Shown here: positions 45,354 through 54,778 of the stretch, in pieces
Numbering within the stretch: position 1 is the stretch's first letter
How the letters are laid out: each line of letters opens with the position of its first letter
Assembly: GCA_902521485.1 (NCBI GenBank)
Contig: CABYRQ010000001.1
Coordinates: 1-64,000 of the forward strand
Reading direction: 5' to 3'
Source of the DNA: an uncultured Alphaproteobacteria bacterium
Lineage (GTDB): Bacteria; Pseudomonadota; Alphaproteobacteria; HIMB59
Length of the DNA stretch: 64,000 nt
The notes under the pieces: generated by a model
The model's database searches: none
What the model saw: only the letters and a program-made list of their open reading frames with translations
What the model was told of the DNA's origin: nothing
Translations under genes and position numbers: made by a program

Positions 45354-45524
45354 CTAAGAAAAATAGTTAGTGCTGAACATATAGTAAACCATATATCCGA
45401 TAAGTCCTACAACTAGCAAGACTAGGGGTATTACTGATATTGTAAAAGCCTCCCTAAATTTCTTATTAAAAATTAATAAACTAGCTAGTAATAAAATAAG
45501 AAGAATTAATGCAAGTCTAATCAT
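45354..45524 (-). CDS. Small two-helix membrane protein (56 residues)
   Basis: A complete leftward frame from an ATG at 45524 to a TAG at 45354 encodes 56 residues with two clear membrane helices (residues about 3-19, RLALILLILLLASLLIF, and 29-50, ISVIPLVLLVVGLIGYMVYY) joined by a basic loop NKKFREAF. The hydrophobic periodicity and polar loop argue that it is real. It occupies most of the 263-bp gap between the rhodanese and dapB, divergent from dapB by about 75 bp. No family recognised. Confidence 0.6.
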   Translation of the reverse strand: MIRLALILLILLLASLLIFNKKFREAFTISVIPLVLLVVGLIGYMVYYMFSTNYFS

Positions 45525-45598
45525 AAGTTAATTTTAGCATAAAATTTAATAATTTTGCTATTCCATATCTACTAATTTATGTATAACAAGTCTTAATT

Positions 45599-46378
45599 AT
45601 GTCTATAACAAAAATTGCTATCGCAGGGGCATTAGGAAGAATGGGAAATAATCTCATAAATTCTGCTCTATCGAATAATAACGTTGAGCTCGTTGGAGTA
45701 TTTGATGTTAAAGATATTGATCCTAGCTTTATTAATAAAAATCATATTCAAGGAAATGTTTTTACTACAAGAGAAGAGTCATTTGATAAAGCAGATATAG
45801 TTATAGATTTTACAACTCCTAAGGCCTTATTTAATTTCACGGAAGCTGCCGTTTCTAATAACACTGGTTTAGTTATTGGCACGACAGGACTAGATGAAAG
45901 CCATTTTAATCTTTTAAAGCAAACAAGTAATTCAACAAAAGTACTTTACGCACCGAATATGAGTTATGGTGTTAATACATTTTTCGAAATAGCAAGAAAA
46001 GCCGCAAAACATTTAAAAGATTTTGATATAGAAATAATTGAAACACATCACCGACACAAAAAGGATGCTCCTAGTGGAACAGCTTTAAAGCTTGGAGAAG
46101 AGATTGTAGCAGAACTCGGGCTATCCAAATCAAATTTTAATTTTAAACGTCATGACCAAAAAGACCAAAGAAAAGAAAATGAAATTGGTTTCTCCTCTAT
46201 TAGAGGTGGAAACATTCCAGGTGAACATACTGTCATATTTCACGGTGACAATGAGTCTGTAAAATTAACACACAAGGCCCACAACAGAAAAATTTTTTCT
46301 GATGGCGCTATTCAAGCAGCAGTATGGTTATCATCAAAGGAAAAAGGCTTTTACACCTTTAAAGATATGATTAGCTAG
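45599..46378 (+). CDS. dapB: 4-hydroxy-tetrahydrodipicolinate reductase
   Basis: A 259-residue NAD(P)H enzyme of lysine and diaminopimelate synthesis. The nucleotide motif is IAIAGALGRMGNNL, then VIDFTTPKAL, VIGTTG, APNMSYGVN and the catalytic ETHHRHKKDAPSGTAL; the C-terminal SIRGGNIPGEHTV is conserved. Stands alone and overlaps the convergent DUF2244 gene by 8 nt. Confidence 0.96.
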   Translation: MSITKIAIAGALGRMGNNLINSALSNNNVELVGVFDVKDIDPSFINKNHIQGNVFTTREESFDKADIVIDFTTPKALFNFTEAAVSNNTGLVIGTTGLDESHFNLLKQTSNSTKVLYAPNMSYGVNTFFEIARKAAKHLKDFDIEIIETHHRHKKDAPSGTALKLGEEIVAELGLSKSNFNFKRHDQKDQRKENEIGFSSIRGGNIPGEHTVIFHGDNESVKLTHKAHNRKIFSDGAIQAAVWLSSKEKGFYTFKDMIS

Positions 46379-46805
46379 ACGAGGAGCTGTACTTCTCAAT
46401 AATTCTTTTTAATTTTTTCCTTCTATTCTCACTCAAAAAACTAGCAAAGAATTTTTTCTTTCCAGCATAATTTACGCTTAATGAATTTTTTTCATTCTTT
46501 ATCTTCAACCAATTTAAATTATAACTGTTTTGTTCAATAACCTCATCTCCATCAAGCCGCTCTAATTGCATAGATTTTGATTCTAATGAAATTTTTTCTG
46601 TTTTTCTTAAACTCTTTACAAAAAAATAAGTGCATACGACCAAAATAGAAAATTCAACAATACCAAATATGATTATCGGCCAAGCACCAACTAATAAAAA
46701 TCTTCCACCAATGAAAATGATCAAAAAACCTGTAATGAATAAAAAAAATAGTATTTGAAGATTTGTCAGACTCCTATTTGGTTTGATATGAAGCTTTCTG
46801 GTCAT
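46371..46805 (-). CDS. DUF2244 family membrane protein
   Basis: A 144-residue inner-membrane protein with two hydrophobic helices (about residues 18-38 and 42-63) and a cytoplasmic C-terminal domain (LERLDGDEVIEQNSYNLNWL, then FASFLSENRRKKLKRIIE). This is the alphaproteobacterial DUF2244 family, often next to nth, as here (divergent, 63-bp spacer). Function unknown. Confidence 0.82.
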   Translation of the reverse strand: MTRKLHIKPNRSLTNLQILFFLFITGFLIIFIGGRFLLVGAWPIIIFGIVEFSILVVCTYFFVKSLRKTEKISLESKSMQLERLDGDEVIEQNSYNLNWLKIKNEKNSLSVNYAGKKKFFASFLSENRRKKLKRIIEKYSSSSS

Positions 46806-46868
46806 TTGTATAAGTTTATAAAATTATATTTATATTTATAATAGATTTAATAGCACACCAATAATAAT

Positions 46869-47522
46869 ATGAAAAAACAAGAAAGAGCAAACGTAGTATT
46901 GGATAATTTAAACAAATTTTATCCAAATATCCCAATCCCTCTTAAACATAAAAATGTATATGAGCTTTTAATAGCAGTTTTATTAAGTGCTCAATGCACA
47001 GATGAACGTGTGAATAAGATTACACCTTTACTATTTAAAACGGCAAATAATCCCCATGATATGGCAAAGGTGCCTGTTAATAAAATTTATAAAATTATTA
47101 AACCATGTGGACTTGCACCTAAAAAATCAAAAGCTATTTCTAAACTCTCAAAAATATTAATTAAAAAATACAATGGTAGGGTCCCAGAGACTTTTGAAGA
47201 TTTAGAAAATTTACCGGGAGTTGGCCATAAAACAGCGAGTGTAGTAATGTCCCAAGGTTTTGGTCACCCTGCATTTCCTGTAGATACACATATTCATCGT
47301 CTAGCACAAAGGTGGGGTCTGACAAATGGTAAAAATGTAGTCCAAACTGAATTAGATATTAAAAAATTATTTCCTGAGGCAACTTGGAACAGACTTCATT
47401 TACAAATGATTTTTTATGGAAGAGAATATTGCAAAGCTAGAAGCTGCTTTGGTGTTGAATGCAAAATTTGCACAGACTGTTATCCAAACAGAACAAAGGC
47501 TATAAAAGTAAAAAAACCCTAA
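46869..47522 (+). CDS. nth: Endonuclease III (base-excision repair)
   Basis: A 217-residue DNA glycosylase/AP lyase for oxidised pyrimidines. The helix-hairpin-helix is ENLPGVGHKTASVV with the catalytic Lys, followed by VDTHIHRLAQRWGL with the catalytic Asp. The C-terminal Cys cluster (YCKARSCFGVECKICTDC) has spacing C-x4-C-x4-C-x2-C-x2-C instead of the classical C-x6-C-x2-C-x5-C, so its iron-sulfur cluster may be bound differently or be absent. It is followed by a 63-bp spacer and pyc. Confidence 0.94.
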   Translation: MKKQERANVVLDNLNKFYPNIPIPLKHKNVYELLIAVLLSAQCTDERVNKITPLLFKTANNPHDMAKVPVNKIYKIIKPCGLAPKKSKAISKLSKILIKKYNGRVPETFEDLENLPGVGHKTASVVMSQGFGHPAFPVDTHIHRLAQRWGLTNGKNVVQTELDIKKLFPEATWNRLHLQMIFYGREYCKARSCFGVECKICTDCYPNRTKAIKVKKP

Positions 47523-47585
47523 TTTTCTATAGATTGTCTATGAAAAAAAACAGAATAATGTATAAAAATAAACTTATTTACCATT

Positions 47586-50500
47586 ATGAAACAAATTAAG
47601 AAAATATTAATTGCTAACAGAAGTGAAATTGCAATTAGAATATCTCGTGCAGCAACTGAATTGGGCTTTAGGACTGTATCCATTTACTCGTACGAGGATC
47701 GTTTTGCACTGCACCGCTTTAAAACAGACGAAAGCTATCTTGTTGGATCAGGATTAGGTCCTATTCAGGCTTACCTAGATTACAAAGGTATCGTACAAAT
47801 TGCTGTTAATTCAGGTTGTGATGCCATCCATCCAGGATACGGTTTTTTATCTGAAAACCCAGAATTTGCTGATGAATGTGCAAAACATAATATTATTTTT
47901 GTTGGACCTTCTCCAAAGATTATGCGATCACTTGGAAATAAAGTAGAAGCTAAAAAAACTGCAAGCAAAGCTAAAGTACCAACAATACCTTCCACAGGAC
48001 CCTTACCAAAAGATTTAAAAAAATGTAAAGACCTTGCAAAAAAAATTGGTTATCCAATTATGCTCAAAGCATCCTGGGGTGGCGGCGGTCGCGGAATGCG
48101 AGTGATCAGAAAAGAAACAGAATTAGAAAATCAAATCAACACCGCTAGGAGAGAAGCTAAAAGTGCTTTTGGAAAAGATGATGTATTTTTTGAAAAGTTA
48201 ATCGAAAAAGCCTTTCATGTTGAAGTTCAGATAATTGGCGATACGCATGGAAATATAGTTCACCTTTTTGAAAGAGATTGTTCTCTTCAAAGACGACACC
48301 AAAAGGTAGTAGAAAGAGCTCCTGCTGCCTACCTATCTGACAAAGAGAGAAATGAGATTTGTAACGCAGGTGTTAGAATAGGAAAACAAGTTAATTATTC
48401 ATGTGCGGGAACCGTAGAGTTCTTAATGGATGCTAAATCTAGAGATTTCTTCTTCATTGAAGTTAATCCAAGAGTTCAAGTTGAACACACTGTAACAGAA
48501 GAAATTACTGGTATTGATATAGTAAAAGCTCAGTTCCTCTTAGCAGCTGGTTCTAAAATTGGAGATGATATATGTGGTGTGCCAACTCAAAAAGACATTC
48601 ATATGAAAGGACATGCTATCCAATCAAGGGTTACAACAGAAGATGCCACTAATGATTTTGCTCCAGATTACGGTAAAATTAACGTTTATAGATCTGCAAG
48701 TGGCCTAGGAATAAGACTAGATGCTGGAACTGCATCTACTGGTACGGTTATTACTCCTTATTATGACTCTCTTTTAGTTAAAGTAACTGCAAAAGGCCAA
48801 ACCCCTATTGAAGCAAAGAGACGAATGAATAGAGCATTGAGTGAATTTCGCGTCAGAGGTGTAAAAACAAATATACCTTTTTTATTAAAGTTAATTAACC
48901 ACAAAGGTTTCGATGTTTTTAAATACCATACAAAATTTATAGATAGTGAAAAAAGTTTATTTCAATTCTCTGGTCGAAAAGATAGGGCAACCAAAACATT
49001 AAACTTCTTAGCTGAAGTTATTGTCAATGGTAACCCAGAAGTCGCTAATAGACCAAAATTAAGAGAGACAACACCAGCAAAGCTCTCAGACTATGGAATA
49101 TCTAGATCAAAAAAAGCTCAAGAGACTGTCAATAAAACATATAAACAAATTTTAGATACTAATGGTCCATCTGCTGTTGCTGAGACTGTGCTAAAAGAAA
49201 AACAATTATTAATTACAGATACTACCTTTAGAGACGCTCATCAATCTTTGATTGCAACTCGAATGAGAACACAAGATATGTTAGGCATAACTGACCTATA
49301 TGAAGAAAGACTTAAAAATTTATTCTCAGTTGAGTGTTGGGGTGGTGCAACTTTTGATGTTGCATTAAGATTTTTAAAAGAGGACCCATGGGAACGTCTA
49401 GAAAAGTTACGTGAACAAATGCCCTCAGCCCTATTACAAATGTTATTCAGAGGATCGAATGCTCTTGGATATACAAACTATCCCGATAATGTTTTAAGAA
49501 GGTTTATACAACTTTCCGCTCAGTCTGGGATTGACGTTTTTAGAATATTTGATGCACTAAACTGGATTGAAAATATGAGAGTCTCTATTGATGAAGTATT
49601 AAAATCTGGAAAAATCTGTGAAGCTTCTATTTGTTACTCTGGCGATTTATCGTCTCCAGCAGAGAAAAAATATACACTTGATTATTACTTAAAAATGGCG
49701 CAAAAGCTTGAGAAAATGGGAGTTCACTTTCTTGCAATCAAAGATATGGCAGGCTTGTGTAAACCCAAGGCAGCAAAAATTTTATTCAAAGAATTAAAAA
49801 AAAGCATAAAAATTCCAATTCATTTCCATACGCACGATACAAGTGGAAATGGTGTTGCAACATTGCTCAATGCCTCGGAAGCAGGGGTAGATATTGTTGA
49901 TGTAGCAATTGACTCATGGTCTGGCTTCACATCGCAACCTAGTTTTGGTGCAGTTTTAGAGTCTCTTGATGGCAATAAAAGAGATCCAAAAATTTCTTCT
50001 GCTGTTGTCAGGACAGCTGCAAATTATTGGGAAGGTGTTAGAAAACAATACCAACCTTTCGAAAGCAAAACTCGTACTAGTATGTCAGAAGTATATTTAC
50101 ATCAGATGCCAGGTGGCCAGTACACTAATTTAAGAGAGCAAGCAAGGTCAATGGGTATTACAGACGAGAGATGGCCAGAACTTGCATCAATGTATGCCGA
50201 AGTGAACAAAATATTTGGCGATGTAATTAAAGTTACACCTATATCTAAGGTTGTTGGTGATATGGCAATTTATATGTTGGCAAATAATATTCAAATTCAA
50301 GATGTTTTAGACCCTAAAAAGGATGTTGGCTTTCCTGCATCAGTCATCGAATTCTTTAGTGGCCGATTAGGTCAACCATATAAAGGTTTTCCAAAAGCAC
50401 TCCAAAAGAAAATTTTAAAAGGAAAAAAACCAATTAATTATAGATTTGGATCAAAGTTACCCTCATTAAAAATTAAAAATAGAACGAAGGAATTGGAAAA

Positions 50501-51050
50501 GAAGTATAGTGAGACTATTTCAGAGAAAGATACAATTTCACAAATATTTTTTCCTGAGGTTTTTGATGAGTATATAAAACACAAAAAGAAATTTGGTAAT
50601 ACTAGTGTTATCCCAACATCAAACTATTTCTTTGGGATGAATACAGGGGAAGAGATATATGTTTCTATAGAACCTGGTAAAACACTTATAATAAGATATT
50701 TCACTTTAAGTGAGCCAAACGAAAAAGGTTACAGGACAGTATATTTTGAATTGAATGGCCAGGCCAGATCAGTTGACATTAAAGATAATTCAATTGCAGT
50801 TGACGATTTAGCTAAAGAAATTGCTGATCCTAGCAACAAAGATCATGTTGCGGCTCCAATACCTGGTTTACTTGTAGACGTTGCTGTTACTGAGGGAATA
50901 AAAGTGCCAAAGGGTGCTAAATTATGCACTATTGAGGCCATGAAAATGGAAACGGTTATCTACGCAGACCAACCTGGAATAGTTGAGAGACTTTGCGTAA
51001 AAGCCGGTGAAAATATTGAGGCTCAGCAACTTTTATTAATTATAAAATAA
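47586..51050 (+). CDS. pyc: Pyruvate carboxylase
   Basis: A 1154-residue biotin enzyme that makes oxaloacetate from pyruvate and bicarbonate. The biotin carboxylase domain (1 to about 450) shows KASWGGGGRGMRV, ERDCSLQRRHQKV and EVNPRVQVEHTVTEE; the carboxyltransferase domain (about 535-830) shows TTFRDAHQSLIATRMRTQDM and HFHTHDTSGN; the biotinyl domain has K1120 in EAMKMETVI. Single-chain, full-length form. It refills the TCA cycle and in marine phototrophs with rhodopsin is discussed as light-assisted carbon fixation; that link is inference here. No coupled neighbours. Confidence 0.98.
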   Translation: MKQIKKILIANRSEIAIRISRAATELGFRTVSIYSYEDRFALHRFKTDESYLVGSGLGPIQAYLDYKGIVQIAVNSGCDAIHPGYGFLSENPEFADECAKHNIIFVGPSPKIMRSLGNKVEAKKTASKAKVPTIPSTGPLPKDLKKCKDLAKKIGYPIMLKASWGGGGRGMRVIRKETELENQINTARREAKSAFGKDDVFFEKLIEKAFHVEVQIIGDTHGNIVHLFERDCSLQRRHQKVVERAPAAYLSDKERNEICNAGVRIGKQVNYSCAGTVEFLMDAKSRDFFFIEVNPRVQVEHTVTEEITGIDIVKAQFLLAAGSKIGDDICGVPTQKDIHMKGHAIQSRVTTEDATNDFAPDYGKINVYRSASGLGIRLDAGTASTGTVITPYYDSLLVKVTAKGQTPIEAKRRMNRALSEFRVRGVKTNIPFLLKLINHKGFDVFKYHTKFIDSEKSLFQFSGRKDRATKTLNFLAEVIVNGNPEVANRPKLRETTPAKLSDYGISRSKKAQETVNKTYKQILDTNGPSAVAETVLKEKQLLITDTTFRDAHQSLIATRMRTQDMLGITDLYEERLKNLFSVECWGGATFDVALRFLKEDPWERLEKLREQMPSALLQMLFRGSNALGYTNYPDNVLRRFIQLSAQSGIDVFRIFDALNWIENMRVSIDEVLKSGKICEASICYSGDLSSPAEKKYTLDYYLKMAQKLEKMGVHFLAIKDMAGLCKPKAAKILFKELKKSIKIPIHFHTHDTSGNGVATLLNASEAGVDIVDVAIDSWSGFTSQPSFGAVLESLDGNKRDPKISSAVVRTAANYWEGVRKQYQPFESKTRTSMSEVYLHQMPGGQYTNLREQARSMGITDERWPELASMYAEVNKIFGDVIKVTPISKVVGDMAIYMLANNIQIQDVLDPKKDVGFPASVIEFFSGRLGQPYKGFPKALQKKILKGKKPINYRFGSKLPSLKIKNRTKELEKKYSETISEKDTISQIFFPEVFDEYIKHKKKFGNTSVIPTSNYFFGMNTGEEIYVSIEPGKTLIIRYFTLSEPNEKGYRTVYFELNGQARSVDIKDNSIAVDDLAKEIADPSNKDHVAAPIPGLLVDVAVTEGIKVPKGAKLCTIEAMKMETVIYADQPGIVERLCVKAGENIEAQQLLLIIK

Positions 51051-51082
51051 TTTTTATCTTAATAATATGATAACAATTTACC

Positions 51083-52021
51083 GTGGTTAAAAAGATTATA
51101 ACTGCCAAACACAGAGGTTTTTGTGCTGGAGTTGAGAGAGCCGTTGAAATGGTCGAAAAAAGCCTTTTGAAATATGGAGCTCCAGTTTATGTCCGTCATG
51201 AGATTGTTCATAACAAATTTGTTGTCAATAATTTGAGAGATAAAGGCGTTGTATTCGTAGACTCGCTAGAAGAAATTCCTAAAAATACAAAACAACCAGT
51301 AATTTTTTCTGCGCACGGTGTTGCACAAAGAGTAATTAACAAAGCCAAAGATTATAATCTATTATTTTATGATGCCATCTGCCCATTAGTCAGTAAGATT
51401 CATAAAGAAATAATTCAATTAGAAAAAAACAAATATAAGATAATTATGATCGGCCATGAACATCACCCTGAAGTTGACGGGACAGCTGGACAGCTAATGG
51501 ATATTAGCAATTTAACTTTAGTTCAAAATATTGAAGATGTTGAGAAATTATATTTCCCATCAAATCAAAAACTCGCCTACATTACACAAACAACCTTATC
51601 GGTTTTTGATACACAAAGTATTGTTGATGCTTTAGAAAAAAAATTTCCTTCAATTCTAGCTCCTAAAAAATCTGATATTTGCTATGCAACTTCAAATAGA
51701 CAATTATCTGTACAAGAAATGTCTAAAAATGTTGATGCTTTTTATGTGATTGGTGCCCACAATAGTTCCAATTCAATTAGGTTAGTCGAAACTGCTAAAA
51801 GATTTGGTTGTAAACATAGTGAGCTAGTTGAAAATATAAACGACTTTGATTATTCAAATTTATCAGAATTTAATACAATAGGTTTGACAGCTAGCGCATC
51901 TGCTCCTGAAGAACAATTAAATTTATTCATTGATCAAATAAAAAAGGTTTATTCAATCGAAGTTTTAAATTTTAAAGAGGACGAAAACATCACCTTTAAA
52001 ATACCTAATTTTCTCAATTAA
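51083..52021 (+). CDS. ispH: 4-hydroxy-3-methylbut-2-enyl diphosphate reductase
   Basis: A 312-residue iron-sulfur enzyme of the MEP pathway that yields IPP and DMAPP. The three cluster Cys are C14 in KHRGFCAGVERA, and those in DAICPLVSKIH and SDICYATSNRQ; HGV and GHEHHPEV carry substrate His. The start is GTG. It is convergent with blh (8-nt overlap), placing precursor supply beside the retinal genes, and it also serves quinone and cell-wall lipid synthesis. Confidence 0.95.
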   Translation: MVKKIITAKHRGFCAGVERAVEMVEKSLLKYGAPVYVRHEIVHNKFVVNNLRDKGVVFVDSLEEIPKNTKQPVIFSAHGVAQRVINKAKDYNLLFYDAICPLVSKIHKEIIQLEKNKYKIIMIGHEHHPEVDGTAGQLMDISNLTLVQNIEDVEKLYFPSNQKLAYITQTTLSVFDTQSIVDALEKKFPSILAPKKSDICYATSNRQLSVQEMSKNVDAFYVIGAHNSSNSIRLVETAKRFGCKHSELVENINDFDYSNLSEFNTIGLTASASAPEEQLNLFIDQIKKVYSIEVLNFKEDENITFKIPNFLN

Positions 52022-52829
52022 ATTTTCTTCTATAAAAGATATCTACTAAAGTCATATGGGGAAGAGTTAATGCCGCTAATCCAATAAACAGTGTCTTTAT
52101 AAAGGACTCATCAAAAGAAAAACTCTTATGAAGATAGATAATTGCTAAGCTGCCGCCGACCCATGTTAAGATAGTAAAAGAAATGGTAGTTATAGTTATA
52201 AATTTGTTATTTGATAGATATTTGGATGTATCTTTTAGTATTGATTTAACATGTTTAAAAGTATGAATGAAACAAAAATAGATAGAAAATGCCACGAGCG
52301 GTTCTGTTAAAAATATTACAAATAAAATAATAGACATTTCTAAAATCCCCAATCTTAATTTTGTAAATTTAATTGCCAAATATGCATATCTAATCAAAAG
52401 AAGAAAGTAACAAACGTAAACAATATATAGATATTCTTGAAATTGATTAAAAGATTGATTTGATAAAAAAGTAAATATCTCAAATGTTTCGTTAGTGTGA
52501 AAAAAAATAATCCCAAATACAATATTTAAACCATGCGTTAAAGAAACAGACCATTTATATTTCTTCAAGCCTAGATAGGACCAGTCACATAATCCAAAAT
52601 GAACGACACTCATTAAAATGAATAAAATTAAAGCAATTATGGAAAAGTAAATCCAAAATATAATCACTGCGGCAGAAATAATTAAATATAAGAATACAAA
52701 TATAAAAAAATCTTTTCTTGTCTTATACCCTAACAGTGCAGCTACAGCTCCGTCAAATGAACCATGCGGCACACCTATAAATGACACCATGCAAAGAGCA
52801 AGTAAAGATATAAAGCTTAATTCATACAT
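52014..52829 (-). CDS. blh: Beta-carotene 15,15'-dioxygenase (Brp/Blh family)
   Basis: A 271-residue membrane enzyme with about seven helices that splits beta-carotene into two retinal molecules. The iron-binding His motifs are GVPHGSFDG, SVVHFGLCDW, CFIHTFKHVKS and LPHMTLVD. It directly precedes nothing on its own strand (last gene of crtI-crtB-crtY-blh) and begins one base before the crtY end. Retinal from this enzyme is the chromophore of the proteorhodopsin encoded upstream. Confidence 0.94.
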   Translation of the reverse strand: MYELSFISLLALCMVSFIGVPHGSFDGAVAALLGYKTRKDFFIFVFLYLIISAAVIIFWIYFSIIALILFILMSVVHFGLCDWSYLGLKKYKWSVSLTHGLNIVFGIIFFHTNETFEIFTFLSNQSFNQFQEYLYIVYVCYFLLLIRYAYLAIKFTKLRLGILEMSIILFVIFLTEPLVAFSIYFCFIHTFKHVKSILKDTSKYLSNNKFITITTISFTILTWVGGSLAIIYLHKSFSFDESFIKTLFIGLAALTLPHMTLVDIFYRRKFN

Positions 52830-53915
52830 TTAATTACGAATGGTGCTTAAGGCACTTTTTATAAATTTAATTTTTGGCATTGACATAATGACCTTTAATT
52901 TTGTCGGAAAATCAGCTATACCCATCATAAATGATGCAAATTCATTGCCATTTAAAGAGTAAGCCATATTAATAAAAACCTTCTCTGTTCCACTATTATT
53001 TTTCAGATAATTCACAAACACCTTATCCATCCATTTATCAAAATATGAGTGATGATCTTTATTAATATTTTCAAAATTTAATATTATGTTTTTTAGAAAA
53101 AAGGAAAAAGCATACCCTGTTGATATTTTGGTGGCACCACCTCTTGAACCGATATTAATATAATTTTTACTTGATTTGTTTTCAATATCATACATTGGTA
53201 ACGCCCCTTTTTCTTCATCAACTATTTTATATTCAGATAAATTTAATTTTGTCTCAATGTATTCTAATATCTGTTTTTGATACCAATCATCCTCTTGGAT
53301 TTCTGAAGAAAAAACTGTTGACTCAACTAACATTCTATTTTCATCTATTGGTAAACAATACATAAAATGTAATCCCATTTTTTGTTCAACGCGAAAATCC
53401 ATTAAGGTCACACTATTACTATTTATCATTTGTTTAGTCTCTATAAGGTATCCAAAAAAATGCTGTTTTACTTTTTCATTTTCTAATTTCGGCGTACGAG
53501 AGTCATAAATTTTCTTAGCAAAAATTTCCTCACCATTCTCTAGCTTGATTTCATAGTATTTTTTTAAATTCGTAATACTTTGAACATTGAACTCTTTAAT
53601 TGATAAGTTTTCTAAACCTTTTAAGCAATAATTTTTCCAATCTTGGTATCTTATAGTGCAATAGGGTAAATCCTTAGTTTCATGTTTTATATGATTATTT
53701 GTTATGTAAAAGTTCCAGCAAAACCATTTTTTTTGTGCAAGGCTATCAAAATCTTTCATCCAATCTGTCAGCCAAAATGCAAAAAAATTATTTCTTTTGC
53801 TATGATAATTTTTATCAATGCCAATTAAACTAATACTAGTTCCCTTATACTTTAATTTTGCAGTAGCAAGGGCACTAGCACCCATACCCAAAAATGCTAC
53901 ATCATATATTTTCAT
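52830..53915 (-). CDS. crtY: Lycopene beta-cyclase
   Basis: A 361-residue flavoprotein that cyclises both ends of lycopene to beta-carotene. The FAD fold is DVAFLGMGASALATAKL; YCLPIDENRMLVESTVFSS and NIGSRGGATKISTGYAFSF are the family motifs. It overlaps the end of crtB by 14 nt and abuts blh. Diverged in sequence but order and motifs are clear. Confidence 0.93.
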   Translation of the reverse strand: MKIYDVAFLGMGASALATAKLKYKGTSISLIGIDKNYHSKRNNFFAFWLTDWMKDFDSLAQKKWFCWNFYITNNHIKHETKDLPYCTIRYQDWKNYCLKGLENLSIKEFNVQSITNLKKYYEIKLENGEEIFAKKIYDSRTPKLENEKVKQHFFGYLIETKQMINSNSVTLMDFRVEQKMGLHFMYCLPIDENRMLVESTVFSSEIQEDDWYQKQILEYIETKLNLSEYKIVDEEKGALPMYDIENKSSKNYINIGSRGGATKISTGYAFSFFLKNIILNFENINKDHHSYFDKWMDKVFVNYLKNNSGTEKVFINMAYSLNGNEFASFMMGIADFPTKLKVIMSMPKIKFIKSALSTIRN

Positions 53916-54777
53916 TTTTAAAAGAGCCCCTAACTGGTTTGTAGGATTTAAAAATATTTTTTAAAAATAAAAATTCAGGTATAGAAATTATTGTAATCCA
54001 TAACTTTTCTATTTTGTTTAAATAAACTCTTTCAAGCTTGTAAGCATAACCACTACTTTTAATCTTTTCACCAATCCCTTTGTAAATTTTTGCTGCAAAA
54101 AATATTGCTAGTCTGGTTCTAAGAGGAATAAATTTCATACCAGAAAAACCGTTCGAATAGAATTTATCAGAGAGTTCAATTAAATTTTTAATAGATAATT
54201 CAATCAATTTTTTTTTTTGATCATCTAACTTATTATCTATCAGGTCACTGATTGAGACTTGCCCTAACCATTCTTTTGGTAGATATAACCTATTCATTTT
54301 TGCGTCCTCGTAAACATCTCTTGCAATATTTGTTAGTTGCATAGCAATTCCTAAATCAATAGCATGCTTTCTTGCTTCAGTATCTTTGGTATTAATTATT
54401 GGTAACATCATCAAACCCACTGTTCCAGCAACCTTGTATGAGTAATCTATTAATTCTTTCTCATCTGTAACTCTGACGTTCTGCTGATCGCTGATCAAAC
54501 CATCTATTAGATCCTTTAAAATACCAAGGTTAATATTATTTTTTTTAAAAAAGATATTTATCTCAGAGCTCTCATTTTCATTTATTTGATTAAATATATT
54601 TTTTATTTGAGAAGAGGTATCTAACTTCGAATTATCTGCCACATCATCTAGATATCGACATATGCTGTAGAGCCTTGAAGCTGCAATTCTATTTTTTTTG
54701 GGTAAAAAAAAACTTGCCCAATAAAAACTTTTACCTTCCGATTTAATGCTATAGGTATTTGTTTTAAATGATGTCAC
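53902..54777 (-). CDS. crtB: Phytoene synthase
   Basis: A 291-residue enzyme that condenses two geranylgeranyl diphosphates to phytoene. The two Asp-rich motifs are YSICRYLDDVADNSK and QLTNIARDVYEDAKMNRLYLP. The start is GTG, two bases from the crtI stop. Mid-operon in crtI-crtB-crtY-blh. Confidence 0.95.
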   Translation of the reverse strand: MTSFKTNTYSIKSEGKSFYWASFFLPKKNRIAASRLYSICRYLDDVADNSKLDTSSQIKNIFNQINENESSEINIFFKKNNINLGILKDLIDGLISDQQNVRVTDEKELIDYSYKVAGTVGLMMLPIINTKDTEARKHAIDLGIAMQLTNIARDVYEDAKMNRLYLPKEWLGQVSISDLIDNKLDDQKKKLIELSIKNLIELSDKFYSNGFSGMKFIPLRTRLAIFFAAKIYKGIGEKIKSSGYAYKLERVYLNKIEKLWITIISIPEFLFLKNIFKSYKPVRGSFKNENI

Positions 54778-54778
54778 C

